A stretch of 64,000 nt of DNA from Panonychus citri (GCF_014898815.1 NW_026515482.1:3038001-3102000), one strand, 5' to 3'. Counted from the stretch's first letter, positions 41,847-49,737 are shown. Translations and numbers: made by a program. The notes: a model not told the origin generated them from the letters alone.

Positions 41847-41863
41847 TGGTCCGTCGAGCCGGA
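41847..41863 (+). other. primer binding site, tRNA-Tyr-like
   Basis: The 17 bases from TGGTCC are complementary to a tRNA 3' end including CCA. The implied tRNA end (TCCGGCTCGACGGACCA) matches what I recall of animal tRNA-Tyr, apart from one acceptor-stem base. The primer identity is therefore an inference from memory. Confidence 0.65.
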
Positions 41864-41978
41864 TACGCGTTTGTATCGTAAAAAGTAACCTGAACTTCGT
41901 GGTTTTCAATCTAATTATCTGTGTTATTTTTCTACTTCTATTGTTTTGTGAATTTTTAATCCTTTCTTTCTTGATTTC

Positions 41979-42315
41979 AACACCAATAATCAACAACAAT
42001 AATCAACACCAATAATCAACAAAAATAATCAACAAAAATAATCAACAAAAATAATCAACAAAAATAATCAACAAAAATAATCAACAAAAATAATCAACAA
42101 AAATAATCAACAAAAATAATCAACAAAAATAATCAACAAAAATAATCCAAAATAATCAACAAAATAATCAAAAACAAAATAATCAACAAAATATCAACAA
42201 AATAATCAACAAAAATAATCAACAAAAATAATCAACAAAAATAATCAACAAAAATAATCAACAAAAATAATCAACAAAAATAATCAACAAAAATAATAAA
42301 CAACAATAATCAACT
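41979..42315 (+). repeat. 13-bp tandem repeat in the LTR-element leader
   Basis: Units of AATAATCAACAAA repeat about 25 times at a 13-bp step, with a degenerate middle (about 42146-42200) and variant ends. It lies in the untranslated leader between the primer binding site and gag. It has almost no G. Confidence 0.93.
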
Positions 42316-43182
42316 AAAAATGATTTAACAAATTATTAAATGCAAGTGGATTCCTGTGAAAGTGAAAATCGTTTTAAAAAATCAGTTTCATTTGAAATAA
42401 ACTTTATCTTGACTCTTGTTTCACCTTAAAAGAAAACGATCAGACTATGAACTTGTTTACTAAAATAACCAATTAGGTACACAAATCTTCTACAATAATC
42501 ATAAAATTATCTTACGATTTATCGTTTTAATATTAATTTCTCTCTTTCAAATTTACATAATCAAGGCATCTAGTAAAAATTTAGAGTCTAAATTATCTCA
42601 TCAAAATATAAAAGTGAAAAACCAAGTGATTCAATTTCTGGTCAAGCACTTATGGCTTCTTATTACAAATCAATTAATTAACTATATTTAATTCTTGTTG
42701 ATGAAAACTGAACAATTTTCATGATAAATAGTAGATGAAATGATCATCAGTTCAAGGAATAATTAATTCTTATCAACAAAAAACAATATTAACTCTTAAC
42801 TCTCTTTCTCTCTTCTCTCTTATTTTCTCTCTTCATTTTCTCCTGTCTCTTTCTTCGTAGTTTCTTCTTATTTCCTTAGTTACTTTGCAACTCTAAAAAT
42901 AATACCGTCTACTTATTATTTAGATTTAGCAATTAATCTGGTAATTAACGTTAGCAACATTAAAGTTGATCATTCGCCAGCTTTGCTTGAGTGTTTATTT
43001 CTATCCATGCAACCATATTTGGTTATCATCAAAACAAAGTTTAATTGCTTATTTGCCAATTGATAATCAACATTTCCGAAATAACTTGAAGTAACCTCTG
43101 ATGGGAAGATTTAATCTAATCAGTTAGTTACTCTGGTTTAAATTGGAAGATTATCACTAATTGCAATTTTGCTGAATCAATC

Positions 43183-43599
43183 ATGTCATATCCCCATAAA
43201 TATGGACAAGTTATCGAACTTCAACCAAATTTCCCTTTCATAAATGATAATATAAATTTACCTGTTCATATTTCATATTTCACTGGAGAAACTAATGATA
43301 ACATTATCGAGTGGATCGAACAGTTCGAAACAACTGCACGAAATGGCGGATGGACAACTGAACAAATGTTTACAACTGTTCCAACCTTGTTACGAGGAAC
43401 AGCTCGAAGATGGTTCAACTTTATCAATGGTAAATTTACTCCTGAAGATAAAAGACCGTCAAACTACAATGATTTGAAAGAAGCAATGGTACGTGACTTA
43501 TGCCCGTCCGATTTTCGCTGTTGTTTATCTCAACAACTGAATAACGCTAAGCATTTACAACTTCGTTTATTTTATGAAATTTATGACCTTTGCTTATGA
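43183..43599 (+). pseudogene. gag, N-terminal fragment
   Basis: 138 codons from ATG. The motif PTLLRGTARRWFN, preceded by a region with WIEQFE, matches the capsid region of retrotransposon Gag proteins (Retrotrans_gag type). The frame ends at a stop. Similar Gag-like coding continues at once in the +1 frame (for example FMTFAYELKEYTRNI) and then meets further stops before 43770. Gag is therefore broken by at least two frame changes and several stops. On its own the fragment would be a truncated capsid protein. Confidence 0.8.
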
Positions 43600-43772
43600 A
43601 TTGAAGGAATATACCAGAAACATTGATTCTAAGTATCATTAAGGAAAAGCTATTCCACAAATCAAATATGGAATCGCCTTGCAAAACCCACAATCTCTAA
43701 ACAACTATTAGAATCAGTGATTAGCTGAAAGAGTCAACAACCGTTCGTTAGCAAAAGAAAATTTAACCTAGC

Positions 43773-44654
43773 ATGAATGACATGGTAATGAACCTTCAAA
43801 AGTCTATTGAACGATTATCATCAAAATTTGAGAACTTATCCACTAATCAAGCTTGCAGCTATTGCAAAAGAGCAGGTCATACCGAATCGAATTGTCGCCG
43901 TAAACTACGATCTTCATTAAGGCTTGATACTATTTCCTCCAGTTATCCAGCAACAGCTAATCAACCCTACACACTATCCGTTCATTACGATCAACATTAT
44001 GCCCAACACACAAACAATCACCAATATGAAAGAGAATATTATGACGATGATCATTACTTGGTCGACCCATCAACTCAGACTGAACATTCGCTCCCACGGA
44101 GTGGAAGAAGCAAAACCCCGGAGGCAAGAAATGATGATAATGAAGAAAATAGTGGAAAAACGAAATCGATTCATCAATCAAGACAATCATCCACCGCAAG
44201 TAGAAAATCGAAAGATATAATTCAAACTGATCTTAGTGATACAGATGATAATGATCATTTTCCTGAAAATAATACGATATTTAGTTTTGCCATCACGAAT
44301 GATAATGACTCTTTAGATGAAAGTTTAATCATTGATGATGATACACCTCTAAGTGTTAATATTGTAAGTCCGAAACACAATTTTCGTGCTCACTCAATGA
44401 ACACAGATGATCAACTTTCGATCCTACAAGCATCTGATCAACAAAATAAATCTGAGAACGGAACGGAAAAGTTAATCGACAAATTCAAGTGTGAATCTCA
44501 AACTCAATCGTATAAGAAGCAAGAAAAACAACCAGAGAAGGAAAAACAGCCTTGTACTCGACGAACAATCAATCAATCGATTTATATCATCATGATCCTT
44601 ATTATACAATTATTTCTTCTCATCGTTTATCAAAAACAAGGAACAGATCTATGA
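43773..44654 (+). CDS. gag, C-terminal ORF with zinc knuckle and C-terminal membrane segment
   Basis: 293 codons, open throughout. Residues 28-41 form a CCHC zinc knuckle (CSYCKRAGHTESNC, spacing C-x2-C-x4-H-x4-C), the nucleocapsid signature that binds RNA. A long Ser, Asp and Glu-rich, probably disordered region follows. The C-terminus has a strongly hydrophobic segment of about 17 residues (about 270-286, IYIIMILIIQLFLLIVY) with basic residues before it. That is unusual for Gag. Its ATG may be only the first one after the break, so it is unknown whether this part is translated independently. It ends about 100 bp before the 3' LTR. Confidence 0.7.
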   Translation: MNDMVMNLQKSIERLSSKFENLSTNQACSYCKRAGHTESNCRRKLRSSLRLDTISSSYPATANQPYTLSVHYDQHYAQHTNNHQYEREYYDDDHYLVDPSTQTEHSLPRSGRSKTPEARNDDNEENSGKTKSIHQSRQSSTASRKSKDIIQTDLSDTDDNDHFPENNTIFSFAITNDNDSLDESLIIDDDTPLSVNIVSPKHNFRAHSMNTDDQLSILQASDQQNKSENGTEKLIDKFKCESQTQSYKKQEKQPEKEKQPCTRRTINQSIYIIMILIIQLFLLIVYQKQGTDL

Positions 44655-44760
44655 AATGTTGACCATAATTTCTTCATTAAGAACATACTGCTATATATAA
44701 ATCAAAAACCCTCGAGATTTGGACTTGACCAGTGGAATGGTCACCATAAGACCGGGGAGA

Positions 44761-45004
44761 TGTTGGCAAATAAATAGCATAGTAACAACTCGTCTCTGGT
44801 AAAGAGACGAGTTGTAAACAAAGCCAAAAATAGAGATGAAGATGAAGATGAAGATGAAGATAAAGATGAAGATGAAGATGAAATCAATGTGAACATGGAT
44901 ATAAAAATATAATCTAACGAATGTACTAAGTTAGTTGGGATGATATTCCCCTTCTCTCCAAATTAAAAGTAAAAGTTATCAATAAAGTGAATTATTATTC
45001 AACA
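44761..45004 (+). repeat. 3' LTR
   Basis: 244 bp, with no difference from the 5' LTR found by eye, including the hairpin and the GATGAA run. The purine tract GGGGAGA (44754-44760) directly before it is the likely plus-strand primer. Confidence 0.93.
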
Positions 45005-45009
45005 GTTTC

Positions 45010-45454
45010 ATACAACTCAAAATGATTATGAAGAATTTCCTATTGGAAAAGATCTGAGAACTTTACATTTCAAACAGAACATCATAAACGATCGGATTCA
45101 AAATCCAACAGTGGTTGTTTTGAATGGTGGCCGGAATATATAACAAAAATAACTGAGTGTCACCTCCAAGGTTTTCATAGAGTTTGAGTTTTAATCGAGA
45201 TCTAGCATTTTAACATTAGAATCAAATTTCTCTCTCTCTCTCTTTATCATTTCTCTCTCTAATCGCCTCTCTCTCTCTTTGTCATCTTAGGTCATCTCTT
45301 TATTTTGTTCATTTCTCTTAGTCACATTTGACTTGCGACAAATCTTGTTAGTATACCAACCGCCACCATGAATTTGAATTGAGAAATTTGAGAACATTTT
45401 CAAATGTTTTGAAATAATAAATCCTAAATCAAAATGAGGATTTTAAGGGATAAG
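45010..45454. other. spacer between the LTR element and the IAP element
   Basis: The first 130 bp belong to the coding remnant split by the LTR element. The rest is CT-rich (about 45230-45280) and AT-rich sequence without a recognised gene. Confidence 0.4.
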
Positions 45455-45508
45455 AGTAGTAATAAAACTGCCCGGTCTGGGACAAAAAGAGCGCGAAAAT
45501 CACCAGAC
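45455..45508 (+). repeat. left terminal inverted repeat of the IAP element
   Basis: 54 bp, identical to the reverse complement of 47254-47307. Just inside the terminus, CCCGGTCTGG (45471-45480) and CCAGACCGGG (45503-45512) form a 10-bp inverted repeat separated by 22 bases. The second arm extends four bases past the TIR. Confidence 0.95.
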
Positions 45509-45564
45509 CGGGAATAATTAATGGACGATTCATTTGATTGATTTCAACTATTAATCACAAATGA

Positions 45565-45891
45565 TTAATTTTTAATTGATGATTTTACACAAAAACACAA
45601 ATCACTGGAGGGTAATGGTATTGATCCCAACTGATATTTTGATTTTTTGAACACAAGAACATCATGACACTGAATTAGTATACCCTTCAGGGTTGCAATT
45701 TCCTCTTTAGATAGAATATTCTTCCCAGGTGAGTTTGATGAGAGAGAAGCAATTATAAGACGTAATTTGCGAGTCAAAGGTCTCGCTCCAAATGCAAACC
45801 TGGAGAATAGAAGAATGGAAAGATTATCACAAGGAAGTTTCAATCAACACATAACTGCACCAATAGCTTACCTGTTGTTTTTAATAACCAT
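45565..45891 (-). CDS. unrecognised small spliced gene in the IAP element (84 aa)
   Basis: Two exons, 45872-45891 and 45565-45799, are joined by a 72-bp GT-AG intron (AACAG|gtaagc ... ctccag|GTTTG). The spliced frame runs from the ATG at 45889-45891 to the TAA at 45565-45567, giving 84 residues. The middle contains FAFGARPLTRKLRL and a helical-looking ILSKEEIATLKGIL. The C-terminus has two cysteines (LCFCVK). No transmembrane segment and no known domain were recognised. It is transcribed divergently from the IAP gene, with about 517 bp between the start codons. The clean splice sites and frame support a real gene, but its function is unknown. Confidence 0.6.
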
Positions 45892-46367
45892 TTTTGCTCA
45901 CAATTTAATTATTAGAATTGAATGAATAAAATGAATCGAATGTGATGATGATGATGATGATTCTAACTCTAGAAAGTGATTCTGACTAAAACTAAATTAC
46001 AATTGACTCTAAGATCATCTTTTTTCTTCAAAACAGTTTTTTTCTTAAGAAAACATTAACTGAACAGATGTCATTGATGAATTGCAGAAACTGTCAAAAG
46101 ACAAAAGATATAACAATGAAGTGTTAAATTTTTTTCCTCAACATCCTGTTTGGTCCAATATTATCTTTTGTTGAAACTAATGATTAGAAAATGGTCATTA
46201 GCTGTTTATTCCAAAGATTTTCTAAAGTATAATGTTTTCGTTGTAATTAACAAAAAGACATTGGTCTGCAACACAAATCATGCACAGCAATGAAGTAGAA
46301 CACAAACATTACAACATTTCAATTCTAATCTAATTAAATCAATTGTATCATCAAATTTTCGGAGAGA

Positions 46368-46374
46368 TATAAAT
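46368..46374 (+). promoter_or_regulatory. possible TATA box for the IAP gene
   Basis: TATAAAT lies 34 bp before the chosen start codon. If it is used, the 5' untranslated region would be only a few bases long, so transcription may instead start elsewhere. In AT-rich DNA this match is weak evidence. Confidence 0.25.
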
Positions 46375-46408
46375 AACATCTCCAAATATGGAGAAATAAA
46401 TAATAATA

Positions 46409-47099
46409 ATGATGATAGTAATGATCTCGTCTTGGTCCATTCCAATCAATTCTGATAACATTGTATGGAAAAGTCAACAATGGTTTTATCAAGCTTATCG
46501 AGAAGCAGAAACCATCAGACGACATAGACGAGTGTTTAGACCATTGTTTATTAATTATTCATCTTTTGATGCGCGTCTCGAAACATTCACTAGGTGGCCG
46601 CTAGGTCATCCAATAGTACCTTCGAGAATGGCTGAAGCTGGTTTCATCCACAATGGTAATTTTCTTTTTAATTTTAAGATATTCTATAAGGACCTAAATT
46701 ATATTTTTTTTCTTCAAATAAACAATAGGGTATACTGATGTTACTATTTGTTTTCATTGTGGCCACTGTATTCCTTATTGGGATGCTGATGATGACCCAT
46801 GGATAGAGCATGTTGATGGATCACTACTATGTGCCTATATTTATCTAATGAGAGGGAATCAATATATCGAAGCCAGGCAAAGTTTATATATGTCTTCAAG
46901 TCCATTGAATCCACCACCAAGACCTTCATCAGATTTATCGAGATATACATGTAAAGTATGTCTTGATAATGAGGTTGGTCTTGTATTCTCCCCCTGTGAC
47001 CATGCAGTTGCATGTTTTGAATGTGCTATTTCTTTAGTTAGATGTCCTTTATGTAGATATCCAATAATTAGGGCTGTCCGGACACATTTCATTGATTAG
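46409..47099 (+). CDS. inhibitor-of-apoptosis protein, single BIR plus RING (mobile-element cargo)
   Basis: Two exons, 46409-46655 and 46729-47099, are joined by a 73-bp GT-AG intron and encode 205 residues. The start is the first ATG after an in-frame stop at 46397. Residues about 54-122 form a BIR domain, with LETFTRWPL, MAEAGFIHNG and the zinc ligands C90, C93, H110 and C117 in exact C-x2-C-x16-H-x6-C spacing, plus the DDDPWIEH motif. Residues 157-191 form a C3HC4 RING finger (CKVC ... CDHAVAC ... CPLC), which in IAPs is an E3 ubiquitin ligase module. Such proteins block caspases or degrade pro-apoptotic factors in the cytosol. Host IAPs often have two or three BIRs. One BIR plus RING is a compact form. 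All zinc ligands are intact, so the protein is probably functional if expressed. Confidence 0.92.
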
Positions 47100-47253
47100 T
47101 TATCTAACTGACATTTTTCAACTGAGAAATCAATTTTTACTCCTCATTTCTTCTAATTAATTGCTGTAATCATTGTTTTGACCATTTATATTTACATTTA
47201 ATTAAAAGTGATTTAACTGTCGATTAATCAAGTGTCATATTTAATTGGTTTCA

Positions 47254-47307
47254 GTCTGGTGATTTTCGCGCTCTTTTTGTCCCAGACCGGGCAGTTTTAT
47301 TACTACT
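47254..47307 (-). repeat. right terminal inverted repeat of the IAP element
   Basis: 54 bp ending ...ATTACTACT, an exact inverted copy of the left end, followed at once by the second GATAAG. It starts about 155 bp after the IAP stop codon. Confidence 0.95.
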
Positions 47308-47313
47308 GATAAG

Positions 47314-48154
47314 AATAATTGTGCAATTAGTAAATTTAATATTTTTCTTTTTTGTTTAATGTTGCAACTGTCTTGACAATCCCGCATTTGATTTAATTTT
47401 TGCTTTGTCTGTAAACTCAATAATTAATTATCGCGTTGAGATTTAAACTGTATTGGGAAATTATAAAGTATAGTTGATTATCAAAATTAATCGTCAGCAA
47501 TCGACGGCTCAGCTAATAGATTGTAATTTAACTCAACTATTGCAAGTTTATCATTTAATTCATTTTGCAGATCTAATAATTTATTATTATCGCCATCGTA
47601 TCAAAGTTTCAATTATTTTTTGAGTTTGCAGTGAGAAGTTAACGAAAATGACAAACATTTTTGAAAAATTGTTATGCGATTTAAAAGTTGATTTTCAGCA
47701 ATTAAGAATCACAACTAAGGTTCAATAGATATTGTACATTGGTTATACTTATCGTCTTAATCAATTGATTTTAATTTCAATCAATTGGTTCACTGTTTGT
47801 TAATCTTAATTGCATCTGGATTGTTTTAATAAAATCTGCGAAAGTTAGATTATTTCTTTTTAATAATGAGGAAAAAGTTGGAACTTTGAATGTTTTAATT
47901 GATTTTACTATGAATAAAAATTGATATTGAAATCATTGAATGATATTATTTATGATTTTGCGACATAGACTTTGTCATCTATTTATGGGTAAAAATCGAT
48001 TAGATTAGATCAACAAAATCTAGTGGTCATTTTGTCGCAAAATTATCATTTCTTGTTTATCTCTTACCAATTGTGTTCATTTAATGTTTAGCTTTTTGTG
48101 ATCTTATTCCTTCTCTTATTTACTAAGTTGTTATTTTTATAATATCAACCATAT
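47314..48154. other. spacer between the two Polinton-like elements
   Basis: AT-rich DNA without a supported gene. An 11-bp inverted repeat ATTTTGCGACA / TGTCGCAAAAT (47955-47965 and 48033-48043) encloses 67 bases. It could be a small hairpin or the relic of a short element. Confidence 0.4.
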
Positions 48155-48584
48155 GATAGTAGTAGTATGTAAGTGTACCCCTTAAAAGCAGGTACGACTT
48201 AAATGCATTATTTATTCAACTTGTGTAGTTTATAAATGCTTATTTTTTCATTTCCTTTTCCTTTTGATTTAATTGTGATGATCCAGGTGGAGAGGGTAAA
48301 AAAGGTAGATTATTTGATTAACAAATTTATTATTTTTCATTTAATGAGAAGAAAGCCACAGGGTTAGCCACGTTCAGTAAACATGAAAAACAAATAGGAA
48401 ATTGGTAGTTTCAATATATGTTCATGATGGATGATAAAAAGACGATAAGTTTATTCAGCTTGAATGAAAAAAACATATAAAAGAAAGAGAAAGATACTTC
48501 AAATTATCAGTAAAACATTTAACTCCAATAATAACTATTGAATAAGTTTAGTCTTGTGACAATTTCTTCGAACCATTGAATCAT

Positions 48585-48666
48585 CTTGTTGAAGTTCTTT
48601 GGGTTATCTGCTTCGTTCTTTGTCTTTGGATAGACTTGTTGAAGTTCTTTGGGTTATCTGCTTCGT
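48585..48666 (+). repeat. 32-bp direct duplication inside the ATPase element
   Basis: The sequence starting CTTGTTGAAGTTCTTTGGGT occurs twice (from about 48587 and 48635), separated by about 17 bp. It looks like a local slippage or repair duplication. Confidence 0.8.
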
Positions 48667-48689
48667 AATAAAATTTATAACAATCATTT

Positions 48690-48836
48690 ATGGCTCAACG
48701 AGCACCGGGCCAAGCACGATATGTCGAGGGCATGCATGCAATCGAGCTAAAGGCATGGGCAACAGACCCCGAAACTTCTTTAACTTCTTTAAAGCTGATA
48801 AGACCGCGATCGCTTTTGAAACAGATATTTTTTTAA
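48690..48836 (+). other. GC-richer 48-codon ORF inside the ATPase element
   Basis: An ATG (MAQRAPGQARYVEG...) opens a frame to the TAA at 48834-48836. The first 80 bases are far richer in G and C than anything nearby. No domain was recognised. It may be a remnant of a lost Polinton gene, or foreign sequence captured in the element. Confidence 0.25.
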
Positions 48837-48867
48837 CATAGTGAAATTTATTTATTTCTTATACAAT

Positions 48868-49524
48868 TTAAATCTGATAGGCATAAATTACTTCCTTTTC
48901 TCCCAAAACGTCTGTTAACAATCTAACTTCATCGGGTGTATCAGGCTTACAGTCAATGAATAAGTATGAAAATGGGCTTCTCGTCGCGTTTTCAAATATC
49001 TATCTGAACTGTGCTGAACGTTCGGGAAACATTTGCTTAGCTAACATTGTTGAAATGGATTTATCTCTTGGATTTTTAAAAAAAACAATATAAGTTATAG
49101 ATATAACAATATGAGAGTTTAAAGATATATTTCTTGACTCACCACCTTTAACAAAAAAGTTTTGTACTAATAAAATTACTGATAGGACTCTATGATGACT
49201 CCCTTTCGTAAAAAGCTGTGATACTATTTTTGAGTTAGACGATTCATGCATCAAGGCATCAATTATTATTAAATGAGGACTTTTACCATCAATCTTATCA
49301 AAAAAATTGTCTGGTAATCCTTTGATAAACTGAACACTTTCCATCTCATTGAAGATTGGTTGGTACTCTGCATAAAAGTATGTTATCAATGTTGGAACTG
49401 GACTTATTGTTTTCTCTCTATTCTCAGTTAGTCTCTTCACCCAAAATGATTTTCCACATCCACTGGGTCCTGCCACCATCATTGTGAATGGGTGTCTCAA
49501 GTATATTAAATACATGTTGTTCAT
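48868..49524 (-). pseudogene. Polinton-type FtsK/HerA (A32-like) packaging ATPase, interrupted by one in-frame stop
   Basis: The frame starts at the ATG at 49522-49524 and runs 174 codons to a TAG at 49000-49002. The same frame then stays open to a TAA at 48868-48870, and the extra part still matches the family's C-terminus (SYLFIDCKPDTPDEVR). Walker A is GPSGCGKS (residues 19-26). Walker B is HLIIIDALMHE (84-94). TKGSHH (106-111), LVQNFF and FFKNPRD are family hallmarks. These ATPases drive genome packaging into capsids in Polintons and related viruses. Oddities are the nonsense codon, Ala in place of the expected second Asp in Walker B, and about six extra residues between LNSH and YIVFF. 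It is probably inactive. Confidence 0.88.
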
Positions 49525-49650
49525 TTCAAATCTCTTATCACTCAGATAATCTTATATGATTCATTTAAAATTACCATAAATTTTGAGACAAAGTTACATT
49601 AAACAGGACAGGAAATGTGCATTTTTGAAAAGTGCATTTTAAGTCATACT

Positions 49651-49720
49651 TTCATTTAAGGGGTACATGCTTTTAAGGGGTACCTGCATTTAAGGGGTAC
49701 CTGCATTTAAGGGGTACACT
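49651..49720. repeat. 17-bp tandem repeats at the right end of the ATPase element
   Basis: About four units of TTAAGGGGTACCTGCAT lead into the right terminus. The left terminus has one such unit. The terminal repeat array was therefore expanded on one side only. Confidence 0.85.
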
Positions 49721-49737
49721 TACATACTACTGATAGT

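Larger units (their letters stand above)
41600..45004 (+). mobile_element. non-autonomous LTR retrotransposon (gag only), 3.4 kb
   Basis: Direct repeats of 244 bp (41600-41843 and 44761-45004) begin TGTTGG and end CAACA, and look identical by eye. A perfect 5-bp target duplication GTTTC flanks them (41595-41599 and 45005-45009). A primer binding site lies three bases inside the left LTR, and a short purine run GGGGAGA abuts the right LTR. The interior holds a 1.3-kb leader and a broken gag, but no protease, reverse transcriptase, RNase H or integrase. Gag features suggest a Ty3-like origin, but this is not certain without pol. The intact duplication and matching LTRs indicate a recent insertion. 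Confidence 0.93.
41238..45143 (+). pseudogene. eroded coding remnant split by an LTR element
   Basis: An open stretch from 41238 to a stop at 41472-41474 encodes coding-like sequence (for example KTNDHRNLNTKI and KIAVINVQHLYN). Coding-like sequence resumes in another frame at 41482 (EFKFPESIDELNNDV), shifts once more near 41575, and reaches the LTR at 41600. Beyond the LTR element, from 45010 to a stop at 45141-45143, the last frame continues (for example NDYEEFPIGKDL). The frame runs through the insertion point once the element and one copy of the 5-bp duplication are ignored. So this was one coding-like sequence before the insertion, already carrying at least two lesions. No family was recognised. 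Confidence 0.4.
45455..47307. mobile_element. Polinton-like non-autonomous element carrying an IAP gene, 1,853 bp
   Basis: Terminal inverted repeats of 54 bp (45455-45508 and 47254-47307) match at all positions and begin AGTAGTAATAAAACTGCCCG. A 6-bp target duplication GATAAG flanks them (45449-45454 and 47308-47313). From established knowledge, 6-bp duplications and termini beginning AG are characteristic of Polinton/Maverick elements. The body holds two divergent spliced genes, an 84-codon orphan on the minus strand and a BIR-RING IAP on the plus strand. It has no integrase, polymerase or capsid gene. It therefore looks like a short derivative mobilised in trans. The family assignment rests on the ends and on the neighbouring element, not on an integrase. 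Confidence 0.85.
48161..49731. mobile_element. decayed Polinton/Maverick-derived element carrying a packaging ATPase, 1,571 bp
   Basis: The terminal inverted repeats are about 35 bp with one mismatch (48161-48195 and 49697-49731), starting AGTAGTATGTAAGTGTACCC. A 6-bp target duplication GATAGT flanks them (48155-48160 and 49732-49737). The only recognisable gene is an A32/FtsK-like ATPase with a premature stop. The termini share AGTAGTA with the IAP element 0.85 kb away, but differ after that. The ATPase makes Polinton ancestry firm. Polymerase, integrase, protease and capsid genes are absent, so the element is an internal-deletion derivative. Confidence 0.88.

Noticed and set aside
46744..47092. 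Minus-strand ORFs at 46744-47013 and 46859-47092
   Set aside because: They are shadows of the BIR-RING exon on the plus strand.
47955..48043. 11-bp inverted repeat considered as a mini element
   Set aside because: The arms are short, no target duplication is visible, and such pairs are expected by chance in AT-rich DNA.
45455..49731. One larger Polinton spanning both inverted-repeat units
   Set aside because: Each unit has its own matching TIR pair and its own 6-bp duplication, so they are two separate insertions.
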